Source: Marinomonas aquiplantarum (GTDB lineage: Bacteria; Pseudomonadota; Gammaproteobacteria; Pseudomonadales; Marinomonadaceae). Taken from it: a stretch of DNA of 64,000 nt. The translations under genes were made by a program, and so were the position numbers. The notes below the pieces were generated by a model that saw nothing but the letters and a program-made list of their open reading frames with translations, was not told the origin of the DNA and ran no database searches. The stretch is from contig NZ_QNRF01000002.1 in assembly GCF_003314975.1 (NCBI RefSeq), positions 469,000-532,999 of the forward strand. Direction: 5' to 3'. This document shows, piece by piece, positions 28,833-39,989 of this stretch (position 1 is its first letter; each line of letters starts with the position of its first letter).

Positions 28833-29789
28833 ATGATTCCAGTGGTTGTGAAAAACGTCATTGAGGAAGCGCAAAATATTGTGCGACTCGTCTTGGGGAG
28901 CCGTGATGGGACGGATTTGCCTACTTTTGAAGCTGGCGCGCATATTGATGTGCATTTGCCCAGTGGTCTGATTCGCCAATATTCTTTATGTCGGTTGCAG
29001 GTTGAACCACAGTATTACGAAGTGGCGGTGCTAAAAGACCCGCAATCACGTGGTGGCTCGAAAGAGGTGCATCGTCTGACCATTGGAGACGAGCTGGCGA
29101 TTAGTGCGCCTCGTAACCATTTTGGTTTGGTCGATAGTCCTCGTCACTGTATGTTGATTGCTGGTGGTATTGGTGTGACACCTTTGTTGCCTATGGCGCA
29201 GCAATTACAGCAGCAGGGCCGATCTTTTGAGTTTCATTACTGCGCTAAAACACCTGAAAAAGCCGCATTTTCAGGGACATTAAAAACGGCTTCTTTTGCT
29301 GACAAAATGTTTTTTCACTTTAGTCAGCTGGCTGATTCTGGCCGCATGGACATGGTGAATGTTTTATCTCGTCACGCCTTTGATGGGGAGCTTTATGTCT
29401 GTGGTCCGGCTGATTTTATTAATGAGGTTTTAAGCCAAGCCCGAATGCAGGGTTGGTCAGAAGAAAGGTTGCATCGTGAGTTTTTTGCCGCCCCTGAACC
29501 GTTAGAACAAGAATCCGATAATGCGGCGTTTCAAGTGAAAGTCCACAGTACAGGGGAATTGATCAATGTGTCTGAAGACCAAACCATGTTTGAAGCGCTG
29601 GATCAGCATGGGGTATTTGTGGCTGTCTCTTGTGAATCTGGTGTCTGCGGTACGTGTCAAACTGGTGTGGTGAGCGGCACTCCAGATCATAGAGATGTGT
29701 TTTTGACGGAAGCGGAGCGACAACAGGGAAACTGGGTGATGCCATGTTGCTCTCGTGCCAAGTCGAAGATTCTAGAATTGGACTTGTAA
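28833..29789 (+). CDS. vanB: Vanillate O-demethylase, reductase subunit
   Basis: Passes electrons from NAD(P)H through flavin and a plant-type 2Fe-2S centre to VanA. It has 318 residues, in class IA reductase order: flavin domain (about 1-100, with RQYSLCR), NAD domain (about 105-225, with LIAGGIGVTPLLPM and the later YVCGPADFI), and a C-terminal ferredoxin whose cysteines are C267, C272, C275 and C305. All four are present. It ends the vanAB unit; a weak hairpin with a T-run follows near 29792-29818. Confidence 0.92.
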   Translation: MIPVVVKNVIEEAQNIVRLVLGSRDGTDLPTFEAGAHIDVHLPSGLIRQYSLCRLQVEPQYYEVAVLKDPQSRGGSKEVHRLTIGDELAISAPRNHFGLVDSPRHCMLIAGGIGVTPLLPMAQQLQQQGRSFEFHYCAKTPEKAAFSGTLKTASFADKMFFHFSQLADSGRMDMVNVLSRHAFDGELYVCGPADFINEVLSQARMQGWSEERLHREFFAAPEPLEQESDNAAFQVKVHSTGELINVSEDQTMFEALDQHGVFVAVSCESGVCGTCQTGVVSGTPDHRDVFLTEAERQQGNWVMPCCSRAKSKILELDL

Positions 29790-29952
29790 GGCACGCTTTT
29801 TATGTGCGCCATTTTTTGCCTCGAATGAATGCAAAACAAGGATGTTTTACATTGAGAGATGAGGCCAGCGATGCTATCATTTCCTCCCGTCCTGAAGGTG
29901 CATTTTTCGGCACCATCAAATTTCATATTTATCTATTTTTAAGGCGGGTTAA

Positions 29953-31593
<1,641 letters not shown>

Positions 31594-31641
31594 GTACGGA
31601 AAGAGAATAAGTAAGAAAGCGTTATTTATTACTTTCTAAAG

Positions 31642-31656
31642 CAAACAGGCTGTTTG
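31642..31656. repeat. Inverted repeat in the pyrG-eno gap
   Basis: CAAACAG and CTGTTTG flank a single G, followed by TGATTTTTT. A 5-base-stem hairpin with a 5-base loop could act as a weak terminator of pyrG, or the palindrome could bind a protein ahead of eno. Upstream, AGAAAG and CTTTCT form another short inverted pair. Confidence 0.35.
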
Positions 31657-31659
31657 TGA

Positions 31660-32982
<1,323 letters not shown>

Positions 32983-32996
32983 TTCTGCCTTGACCT

Positions 32997-33029
32997 AAAA
33001 AAAGGGAGAACTTAGTTCTCCCTTTTTTT
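32997..33029 (+). terminator. Intrinsic terminator after eno
   Basis: GGGAGAAC (33004-33011), loop TTA, GTTCTCCC (33015-33022), with seven A before and seven T after. It is strong and could work in both directions. Confidence 0.93.
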
Positions 33030-33090
33030 GTTTTTTTCATGCGATTCCTTTGATAATAAGGGACAGGTTTTTTTAATCGTAGAGGATATT

Positions 33091-33369
33091 ATGGCGCGTT
33101 TATTATTGGCTTTTTTTGTCTGTGCCATTGGATACCAGTGCTATCACCTATATTTTGGTGAGCAAGGGGTAAAACGTCAGGAAGAGCTGGCTAAGCAAAT
33201 TGCTTATCAAGAACGCATTAATCAAAGATTAAAACATCGTAATGATGCCTTACGTGCTCAGGTTGAAGATCTACGCTTAGGCGAAGAAGCGGTAGAAGAG
33301 CATGTTCGTACTGAGCTTCAGTATATTAAAGATGGTGAAGTATTTTATCGTATGGTGGAAAAAAGATGA
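33091..33369 (+). CDS. ftsB: Cell division protein FtsB
   Basis: Bitopic divisome protein that joins FtsL and FtsQ. It has 92 residues from ATG 33091, with AGAGGA at 33080-33085. One N-terminal transmembrane segment (LLLAFFVCAIGYQCY) is followed by a periplasmic coiled coil (about 28-70: ELAKQIAYQERINQRLKHRN) and a short globular end with HVRTELQYIKDGEVFYR, the FtsB pattern. It overlaps ispD by four bases, the usual arrangement. Confidence 0.92.
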   Translation: MARLLLAFFVCAIGYQCYHLYFGEQGVKRQEELAKQIAYQERINQRLKHRNDALRAQVEDLRLGEEAVEEHVRTELQYIKDGEVFYRMVEKR

Positions 33370-34091
33370 GCCAGGCATTGTGGGTGATCATTCCTGCGGC
33401 TGGCATTGGGCAACGTATGTTGTCAGATTGCCCTAAGCAGTATTTATCATTGGCAGGGGAAACCATTTTAGACCGCACGATCGAAGTGTTTTTAACTCAC
33501 CCATGCATTGCGGGTGTGGTCGTTGGCTTGGGGGCGAACGATGCCTATTGGCCAGATTCAAAATGGTGTGATAACCCCGGGGTAAGAACCTATGTCGGTG
33601 GTGCTGAGCGTTGTGACACGGTACAAAAAGGATTGCAGTTATTGCAAAAAATGTCGGTAGAGATTGATCGTCAAGTGTTAGTGCACGATGCAGCACGGCC
33701 TTTGTTATCTCATACGGCGTTATCGCGCATCATTAAACATGAGTCGGCACAGGGAGCGTTGTTGGCGATGCCGTCAAAAGACACGGTGAAGCAACAAAAG
33801 GATGTCAGCTCAGTGGAATCCAGCCCAAAAGTAAAAAACACCTTAGATCGACGTCATATTTGGCTGGCACAAACACCACAAAAATTCCCGCTTGGGGCGT
33901 TATTAGATGCCTTAGTTCAGGCTGACATGGATGGTAAACAGGTTACGGATGAATGTTCCGCTATGGAGTTGCAGGGCTGGCAGCCAGACTTAGTAATGGG
34001 TGAAAACAGTAATATTAAAGTGACATTGCCCGAGGACTTGATTATTGCCGAGGCGCTTTTTTCACATTTATCAAATTCAAAAGCGCATTAA
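33366..34091 (+). CDS. ispD: 2-C-methyl-D-erythritol 4-phosphate cytidylyltransferase
   Basis: Third step of the MEP pathway. The protein has 241 residues. The N-terminal CTP loop IIPAAGIGQRM carries Arg, KQYLSLAGETILDRTIEVF follows, VLVHDAARPL is the signature, and TPQKFPLGAL and TDECSAME are near the C terminus. It overlaps ftsB by four bases, and ispF starts 15 bases later. The adjacent IspD and IspF frames are separate here, not fused. Confidence 0.96.
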   Translation: MSQALWVIIPAAGIGQRMLSDCPKQYLSLAGETILDRTIEVFLTHPCIAGVVVGLGANDAYWPDSKWCDNPGVRTYVGGAERCDTVQKGLQLLQKMSVEIDRQVLVHDAARPLLSHTALSRIIKHESAQGALLAMPSKDTVKQQKDVSSVESSPKVKNTLDRRHIWLAQTPQKFPLGALLDALVQADMDGKQVTDECSAMELQGWQPDLVMGENSNIKVTLPEDLIIAEALFSHLSNSKAH

Positions 34092-34106
34092 GTTGGAGTT
34101 ATTTTT

Positions 34107-34598
34107 ATGATGCCATTTCGTATAGGTCATGGGTTTGATGTTCATAAATTTGGCGAGGGTGATCATGTTATTTTGGGGGGCGTGTCGATTCCTTACTCAC
34201 AGGGCTTGATCGCTCATTCTGATGGTGATGTTGTGTTGCATGCGTTGACTGATGCTTTGCTGGGGGCGGCTGCTCTGGGTGACATTGGTAAACATTTTCC
34301 TGATACCGATGCGGCATTTTCAGGGGCGGACAGTCGAATTTTATTAAAGCGTGCTTTCTCTGAAGTGAAAGCATTGGGGCTATTAGTAGGTAATGTAGAC
34401 GTGACCATTTTAGCGCAAGCGCCCAAAATGCGACCACATATTGACGCCATGCGAGCCAATATTGCCGAAGATCTTGAGGTCGATATGTCACAGGTGAACG
34501 TAAAAGCCACGACGACAGAGAAATTGGGTTTTACAGGTCGTAAAGAAGGCATTGCAGTGGAAGCGGTGGCATTACTGTATAAGCAGGGAGCCTTATGA
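34107..34598 (+). CDS. ispF: 2-C-methyl-D-erythritol 2,4-cyclodiphosphate synthase
   Basis: Fifth step of the MEP pathway. It has 163 residues; the start can be either ATG of the pair at 34107 and 34110. The metal-binding DVHKF with His is near residue 10, [18 protein letters not shown] and [10 protein letters not shown] follow, and [14 protein letters not shown] closes the family signature. The last four bases overlap truD. Homotrimeric zinc enzyme of the usual length. Confidence 0.96.
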   Translation: MMPFRIGHGFDVHKFGEGDHVILGGVSIPYSQGLIAHSDGDVVLHALTDALLGAAALGDIGKHFPDTDAAFSGADSRILLKRAFSEVKALGLLVGNVDVTILAQAPKMRPHIDAMRANIAEDLEVDMSQVNVKATTTEKLGFTGRKEGIAVEAVALLYKQGAL

Positions 34599-35689
34599 AT
34601 ACGGATTGGCAATACGCTTGGTCAGAGCCTACTAATACGGGCGACCTAAAAACACATGCCCAAGATTTTTATGTGGAAGAGCAGCTCGGGTTTGAGCCAG
34701 ATGGCAAAGGCGAGTTCTGTTATGTGTTTATTGAAAAGCTTGGGGTTAATACTGACTTCTTAGCCAAGCGCCTCGCTCAATTGGCTGGCGTTGCGGCCAA
34801 TAAGGTAACCTACAGTGGTGTAAAAGATCGCCATGCTTGCACACGTCAATGGTTTTGTTTGCATACCCTGAACGAGGAGCCGGATTTATCGAATCTCCAT
34901 CAGGCTTTTCGTGAGCCTGAGAGTGTCCGAGTAGTCGCTCAATTACGCCATTCTAAAAAGCTAAAAACCGGAACGCACTTTGCTAATCGTTTTATCATTC
35001 GCTTGCGTAATGTGGCGGGTGACCTAGAAGAGTTAGAAGCGCGCTTACAGTTGATTCAGCAAGGCGGTGTGCCGAACTATTATGGCCCTCAGCGTTTTGG
35101 TATTAACGGTAATAATTTGCACAACGGCAAAGAGTTTGTCCTAAAAGGGCGGCAAAGTCGTCGCAAATTATCCAAAACAGAGTCTTTTTGGTTATCAGCT
35201 ATTCGTTCTTGGTGCTTCAATCAGGCCTTGAGTGATCAGGTTGAAAACGGTATGTGGGATCGTTTGTGTGATGCTGATATTGCACAATTCCAGCATAAAG
35301 AAGAGCAGTTCCGAGTGCAGCAACGATCAGCTTTGATGCATTTGAGTGTAGCGCGAGGCCAGATAAGCCCGGTATTACCCTTGCTAAGCCCGGGCTGGGA
35401 AGCGGGGACGGGGCCACAGAGAGAAGCCGCCATAAAAGCGTCATTGGCAGACCATGGTGAACTGGTGGAAGCCTTGATGGATTTTGGTTTATCGCGAGAC
35501 AGTCGTTTAGCCAGATTAGTGCCAATGAATATGGCCTGGGAATTGCTAAAGGAAGAGACGGGCAAAGCCCAGTTAATACTTGAATTCTCGTTACCGAAAG
35601 GTTGTTTCGCGACCAGTATCCTGCGAGAGATGATGGATTTTACGGACAAATCAGCTGAGAAATATCATGAGAATTCTGATCGCGAATGA
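34595..35689 (+). CDS. truD: tRNA pseudouridine(13) synthase
   Basis: Makes pseudouridine 13 in tRNA-Glu. It has 364 residues. The catalytic Asp is in [16 protein letters not shown], near residue 80. NYYGPQRFG and the TruD insertion domain (about 160-290) follow. The N-terminal [18 protein letters not shown] is also typical. It overlaps ispF by four bases and surE by 23 bases, so the whole ftsB-to-pcm run is packed as one transcript. Confidence 0.95.
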   Translation: MNTDWQYAWSEPTNTGDLKTHAQDFYVEEQLGFEPDGKGEFCYVFIEKLGVNTDFLAKRLAQLAGVAANKVTYSGVKDRHACTRQWFCLHTLNEEPDLSNLHQAFREPESVRVVAQLRHSKKLKTGTHFANRFIIRLRNVAGDLEELEARLQLIQQGGVPNYYGPQRFGINGNNLHNGKEFVLKGRQSRRKLSKTESFWLSAIRSWCFNQALSDQVENGMWDRLCDADIAQFQHKEEQFRVQQRSALMHLSVARGQISPVLPLLSPGWEAGTGPQREAAIKASLADHGELVEALMDFGLSRDSRLARLVPMNMAWELLKEETGKAQLILEFSLPKGCFATSILREMMDFTDKSAEKYHENSDRE

Positions 35690-36413
35690 TGATGGCATCG
35701 ATGCGTTGGGTATTCAGACCTTATCAAAGCATCTGCAAACGCAATATGACACCTTGATGGTCGCGCCTGATCGTAATCGCAGTGGTGCCAGTAACTCGCT
35801 TACTCTGACTCGTCCTTTGCAACCAAGTAAAGTGGCGGAACGTGCGTATAAAGTAGATGGTACGCCGAGTGATTGTGTCAATCTGGCTTTATCTGGCGTA
35901 ATTGATGGACAAGTTGACCTGGTGGTGTCCGGTATTAATCATGGTCCTAATTTAGGGGATGACGTGATTTATTCTGGTACAGTCGCGGCTGCCATGGAAG
36001 CAAGGCATTTAGGTCGTCCAGCGTTAGCTGTGTCATTGGTCGGCAATCAACACTTTGCGACCGCAGCGCAAGTCGTATTGGCTTTGTTAAAAGACACTCA
36101 CACATTGAATATGCCTACTGGTGTTTTGCTCAATGTGAATGTGCCGGATTTGCCTTATGAAGAGATCAAAGGCATTCGTGTTACTAAGTTGGGTTATCGC
36201 CACAAAGCACAAGCCCCTGTCTCAGCTCAGCATCCCCGAGGGATGCCGAGTTATTGGATAGGCGCCTTGTCGGATCCGTATGATGCATCATCAGGTACTG
36301 ATTTTGATGCGGTGGCAAATGGCTATGTTTCCGTGACGCCGATTCACACCGACATGACCTGCTACGAAGCAAAATCTTCTTTGGAAAAATGGATTGATAT
36401 CGTCACACTATGA
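35667..36413 (+). CDS. surE: 5'/3'-nucleotidase SurE
   Basis: Metal-dependent nucleoside monophosphate phosphatase linked to stationary-phase survival. It has 248 residues starting [12 protein letters not shown]; the two Asp of NDDG bind metal. ASNSLTLTRPL, VVSGINHGPNLGDDVIYSGT and AVSL follow the family. It overlaps the end of truD by 23 bases and pcm by four. The surE-pcm-nlpD-rpoS order is the conserved stationary-phase neighbourhood. Confidence 0.96.
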   Translation: MRILIANDDGIDALGIQTLSKHLQTQYDTLMVAPDRNRSGASNSLTLTRPLQPSKVAERAYKVDGTPSDCVNLALSGVIDGQVDLVVSGINHGPNLGDDVIYSGTVAAAMEARHLGRPALAVSLVGNQHFATAAQVVLALLKDTHTLNMPTGVLLNVNVPDLPYEEIKGIRVTKLGYRHKAQAPVSAQHPRGMPSYWIGALSDPYDASSGTDFDAVANGYVSVTPIHTDMTCYEAKSSLEKWIDIVTL

Positions 36414-37075
36414 GCCAGCATGACCTTAATTGGTTAATTACGCATACGGAGCCAAGAGCCTCCGGGATGATTCATCAGCTTGAAGAGCAGGGTATTACTC
36501 ATTCTGAGCTATTGGCTTTAATGGGCAATATTCCGCGACATGAGTTCGTTGAACCCGCGTTTTCGCATTTGGCTTATTCTGCTACTCCCTTACCCATAGG
36601 TCGTAACCAAACCATTAGTCAGCCATTAACGGTGGCCAGAATGACGGAATGGTTGTTGCAATATGCCAGGCTTGGTCGAGTGTTAGAAATTGGTACCGGC
36701 TCTGGCTATCAGACCCGTATTTTGGCGCATTTTTTTAATAAGGTGCACACCATAGAGCGACAGCACTCTTTGTATCAACAAGCTAAGCAAAGGTTGTCTT
36801 CGATGGGTGTTAATAACGTCGAGCATCTGTTTGCGGATGGACAAGCAGGTTGGCCTCATCGTATTGAAATGGATGCCGTAATTATTACTGCCATGGCCAG
36901 TAAAATCCCGTTAGCCCTGACAAACTGTTTAAAAGAGAATGGCATTCTGATTATGCCGATTGATCACCCTACGCCGCAAATAGGGTGCTGGCGCAAAGAA
37001 GGGGAGCGTTGGAAATGTTTGGGCAATGAGTCCGCATACTTTGTCCCTTTATTAGAAGGATTGGAACATGCCTAA
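36410..37075 (+). CDS. pcm: Protein-L-isoaspartate O-methyltransferase
   Basis: Repairs isoaspartate in aged proteins using S-adenosylmethionine. It has 221 residues. The core contains IPRHEFVEPAF, IGRNQTISQPLTVARM, the SAM loop VLEIGTGSGYQTRILA and VHTIERQHSLYQQA. Substrate-binding features agree with E. coli Pcm. It overlaps surE by four bases and the downstream DUF368 gene by eight, so translation of all three is likely linked. Confidence 0.95.
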   Translation: MSQHDLNWLITHTEPRASGMIHQLEEQGITHSELLALMGNIPRHEFVEPAFSHLAYSATPLPIGRNQTISQPLTVARMTEWLLQYARLGRVLEIGTGSGYQTRILAHFFNKVHTIERQHSLYQQAKQRLSSMGVNNVEHLFADGQAGWPHRIEMDAVIITAMASKIPLALTNCLKENGILIMPIDHPTPQIGCWRKEGERWKCLGNESAYFVPLLEGLEHA

Positions 37076-37991
37076 GTGGCTGAAAATATATTTAAGTGGT
37101 GTCCTAATGGGGGCGGCGGATGTGGTGCCAGGGGTTTCTGGTGGTACGGTTGCCTTTATTGTTGGAGTGTACGATCGTTTGATCGCAGCCCTAAGTGGCG
37201 TTAATAAAGACAGTATCCAAATGTTATTCAAAGGTGACGTGAAAGCCTTGTGGCGTCATTTTGATGGGAGTTTTTTATTGGCGTTAGGGGCCGGTGTGGT
37301 TACTAGTATTTTTTTAATCGCGGGCCTGATTACTCACTTATTGGCGGTGTATCCTACTTATTTGTGGAGCTTTTTCTTCGGTTTGATTTTGGCATCTGCG
37401 GTGTTCTTATTAAAGCAGATCAAGTCTTTCTCTGTCCGTCACGGTGTGCTTCTAATTGTCGGTATTTTGGCGGGTGCAAGCCTATCATTGTTAGTGCCTA
37501 CTAGGATGGAAACGTCTAATATTATGGTGTTTTTCGCAGGGATGATTGCGATCTGCGCTATGATTCTGCCTGGCATCTCTGGGAGTTTTCTCTTACTGAT
37601 AATGGGCATGTACGGTTTTGTGTTGAATGCGATAAAAAGCTTCGATCTTACCGTCATTATCATTTTTGCTGCGGGGGCACTGGTTGGTCTACTGAGCTTC
37701 TCTAAGTTGCTCAATTATTTGCTACACAAAGCCCACGCTATGACCTTATCGTTCCTAACAGGCATTATGCTTGGTGCTTTAGTGAAAGTCTGGCCTTGGA
37801 AAGTGACTTTAAGTTGGGAGCAAGTTGGTGACAAAAAAATACCAGTGGAAACGGATTTAATATTACCTTGGCACATATCTGACTATCAATTGATGAACGA
37901 TTTGGTGGTGCCAATGGCTTTTATTTTAGTTGGTGTTTTGATGATTTTTTGTGCGTCTTACATTTATTTACGAAATGAAGACAAAAGTTAA
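37068..37991 (+). CDS. DUF368 membrane protein, candidate undecaprenyl-phosphate translocase (PopT type)
   Basis: A 307-residue polytopic inner-membrane protein with about nine hydrophobic segments. The DUF368 signature is at the N terminus: GAADVVPGVSGGT at residues 15-27. A second copy of the motif, LPGISGS, is at 167-173, which fits the internal two-fold repeat of the family. Recent work on Vibrio cholerae and other bacteria assigns DUF368 (PopT) and some DedA proteins to recycling the C55-phosphate carrier across the membrane. It overlaps pcm by eight bases. The role here is by family; UppS, encoded at 8725, makes the carrier. Confidence 0.82.
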   Translation: MPKWLKIYLSGVLMGAADVVPGVSGGTVAFIVGVYDRLIAALSGVNKDSIQMLFKGDVKALWRHFDGSFLLALGAGVVTSIFLIAGLITHLLAVYPTYLWSFFFGLILASAVFLLKQIKSFSVRHGVLLIVGILAGASLSLLVPTRMETSNIMVFFAGMIAICAMILPGISGSFLLLIMGMYGFVLNAIKSFDLTVIIIFAAGALVGLLSFSKLLNYLLHKAHAMTLSFLTGIMLGALVKVWPWKVTLSWEQVGDKKIPVETDLILPWHISDYQLMNDLVVPMAFILVGVLMIFCASYIYLRNEDKS

Positions 37992-38008
37992 TAAACGCTA
38001 CAATTCTA

Positions 38009-38860
38009 TTGTTTGAGGAAAATACTATCTTTAGTTGTCATGACAAAAAGCCTGTTAAACAAACCTTGGTCAGTCGTATGGCTCAATTGGTTTTGCTGTG
38101 CTTTTTGCTGACAGGATGCTCTTATCAGGTTCTGCATTTTCCAGATAAAAATACATCTTCTTATTCATCAAATCATGCGCGTGTTTCTTCTGTACCAGCA
38201 TCGGGATACTACCGCGTTCGTAGCGGCGATACCCTGTTTTCCATTGCCTTTCGCTATGGCTTGGATTATCGCGCCTTGGCTAATGCCAATAATATTGATG
38301 CTCCTTATGTAATCTATCCTAATCAAAAAATACGTTTGAGAGAGGCAAAAAAGGCGTCATCTTCAGCGTCTAAATCCTCGTCTCAGGCTTCTTCTCAAAC
38401 GGCTAAAGTCACACCGAAATCGAACACTTCTGTAAGTCGTAACGAACCTAAGAAAGTCGCAACAAAAACCACGACTCTTGTTACAAAAGACATTAAATGG
38501 GCTTGGCCTGTCGATGGAGAAGTGAAGAGGGGGTTTTCAAACGCAGGGGTAAGTAGTAAAGGTATAGACATCAAAGCACAGAAAGGTGATTTGGTGAAGG
38601 CAGCGGCAGATGGCGTTGTTGTGTATGCAGGCAGCGGTCTCATTGGTTATGGAAATCTAGTGATCGTGAAACACGATGATGTTTACTTAAGTGCCTATGC
38701 GTACAACGAAAGAATCATAGTAAAAGAAAAGCAAAGTGTTCGAGCTGGTGACTCCCTTGCTGTAATCGGTGGTAAGGGGACAGATAGACCCTTGCTTCAC
38801 TTTGAAGTTCGCCGAGATGGACAGCCGATTAATCCGTTAGATGTATTACCCAAAAATTGA
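38009..38860 (+). CDS. nlpD: Lipoprotein NlpD, LysM and degenerate LytM domains (start uncertain)
   Basis: Envelope activator of amidase AmiC at division. The frame runs from TTG 38009 for 283 residues. A lipobox LLTGC places Cys at residue 37. LysM is at about 66-112 (YRVRSGDTLFSIAFRYGL...IYPNQKIRL), a Ser/Thr/Lys linker at 115-165, and LytM/M23 at 168-283. The metal-binding His positions are lost (GIDIKA, AYAYN), the normal NlpD state of an activator rather than a hydrolase. No ATG gives a basic signal peptide: ATG 38078 leaves only 13 residues before Cys. GAGGA at 38015 points to a start near 38027. Confidence 0.85.
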   Translation: MFEENTIFSCHDKKPVKQTLVSRMAQLVLLCFLLTGCSYQVLHFPDKNTSSYSSNHARVSSVPASGYYRVRSGDTLFSIAFRYGLDYRALANANNIDAPYVIYPNQKIRLREAKKASSSASKSSSQASSQTAKVTPKSNTSVSRNEPKKVATKTTTLVTKDIKWAWPVDGEVKRGFSNAGVSSKGIDIKAQKGDLVKAAADGVVVYAGSGLIGYGNLVIVKHDDVYLSAYAYNERIIVKEKQSVRAGDSLAVIGGKGTDRPLLHFEVRRDGQPINPLDVLPKN

Positions 38861-38889
38861 GTAAAAACTAGCGTTTTTAAGGAGGGGGT

Positions 38890-39885
38890 ATGAAGTTAGC
38901 AAGCATGGATAAAAACACAGCTAAGGTTTCGAACGTCAGAGACTTTGACCTTGATACACTTGATGGCTTTCAAGAAGAGGCAGCGGATGAAGAATTTGAA
39001 TCTGCTGTTAGTGCTCGATATGCGGAAGCAGACTCTTCTAAAAGTTTGGATGTTACTCAGCTGTATTTGAGTGAGATCGGTTTTTCTCCTCTTTTATCCG
39101 CAGAAGAAGAGGTTTATTTTGCGCGTCTAGCACTGAAAGGTGATGAGAAGGCGCGTAAGCGAATGATTGAAAGTAATCTGCGTTTAGTTGTCAAAATTTC
39201 CCGCCGTTATCTCAATCGTGGTCTTTCATTGCTTGACCTGATTGAAGAGGGCAACTTAGGTCTCATTAGAGCCGTCGAAAAGTTTGACCCAGAGCGAGGC
39301 TTTCGTTTTTCAACTTACGCAACATGGTGGATACGTCAAACCATTGAGCGTGCCATCATGAACCAAACCCGCACGATTCGTTTACCAATTCACGTTGTCA
39401 AAGAACTGAATGTTTACCTTCGAGCTGCTCGTGAATTGACTCAAACCTTGGATCACGAACCGAGTCCTGAGGAAATTGCTGAGAAGCTTGATTGTCCTGT
39501 TGAAGACGTGCAAAAGATGCTCGGCTTGAATGAAAAAATCAGCTCTATTGATGCGTCTTTCGGTGGCGAAAACAACGATAAAAGCTTAGTTGAAGTGTTG
39601 GCGGATGACTTACACCAAGGGCCAGAAGCTGACCGTCAAGATGGCGATGTGTTGCAAGGCATTGAACAGTGGCTGGATGAACTGAGTGAGAAGCAGTGTG
39701 AGGTGATTACGCGCCGTTTTGGGTTACGTGGACATGAGGCCAGTACCCTTGAACATGTCGGTGCAGAAATCGGTTTAACACGGGAGCGTGTGCGTCAAAT
39801 TCAGGTAGAAGCGTTACGTAAATTACGTCTGATCCTAGACAAAGAAGGTTTGTCACTGGACGATGTGATTAGCATGAATGAATAA
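38890..39885 (+). CDS. rpoS: RNA polymerase sigma factor RpoS
   Basis: General stress and stationary-phase sigma factor. It has 331 residues, behind a very strong ribosome site AAGGAGGGGG (38879-38888). Region 1.2 ([18 protein letters not shown]), region 2 ([43 protein letters not shown]), region 3 and the region 4 helix-turn-helix ([22 protein letters not shown]) are complete. In relatives the main promoter lies inside nlpD and translation is controlled by leader RNA; neither can be shown here. It is followed by a terminator. Confidence 0.97.
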   Translation: MKLASMDKNTAKVSNVRDFDLDTLDGFQEEAADEEFESAVSARYAEADSSKSLDVTQLYLSEIGFSPLLSAEEEVYFARLALKGDEKARKRMIESNLRLVVKISRRYLNRGLSLLDLIEEGNLGLIRAVEKFDPERGFRFSTYATWWIRQTIERAIMNQTRTIRLPIHVVKELNVYLRAARELTQTLDHEPSPEEIAEKLDCPVEDVQKMLGLNEKISSIDASFGGENNDKSLVEVLADDLHQGPEADRQDGDVLQGIEQWLDELSEKQCEVITRRFGLRGHEASTLEHVGAEIGLTRERVRQIQVEALRKLRLILDKEGLSLDDVISMNE

Positions 39886-39913
39886 ATGTCGATCTCTACA
39901 AGCAGTATAACGA

Positions 39914-39942
39914 AAAAGGCCCAAATAACATTTGGGCCTTTT
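39914..39942. terminator. Bidirectional terminator between rpoS and the AhpA-like gene
   Basis: AAAAGGCCCAAA (39914-39925) pairs with TTTGGGCCTTTT (39931-39942) around TAACA. It serves rpoS and, on the other strand, the gene ending at 39990. Confidence 0.9.
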
Positions 39943-39989
39943 AGTTTGTAAGTCTTATTTTGTGCGTCGTGTTGACTGGCAAGCTATTT

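Noticed and set aside
29792..29818. Strong terminator after vanB
   Set aside because: The GGCAC/GTGC pairing is short and imperfect, so it is mentioned only as a weak possibility.
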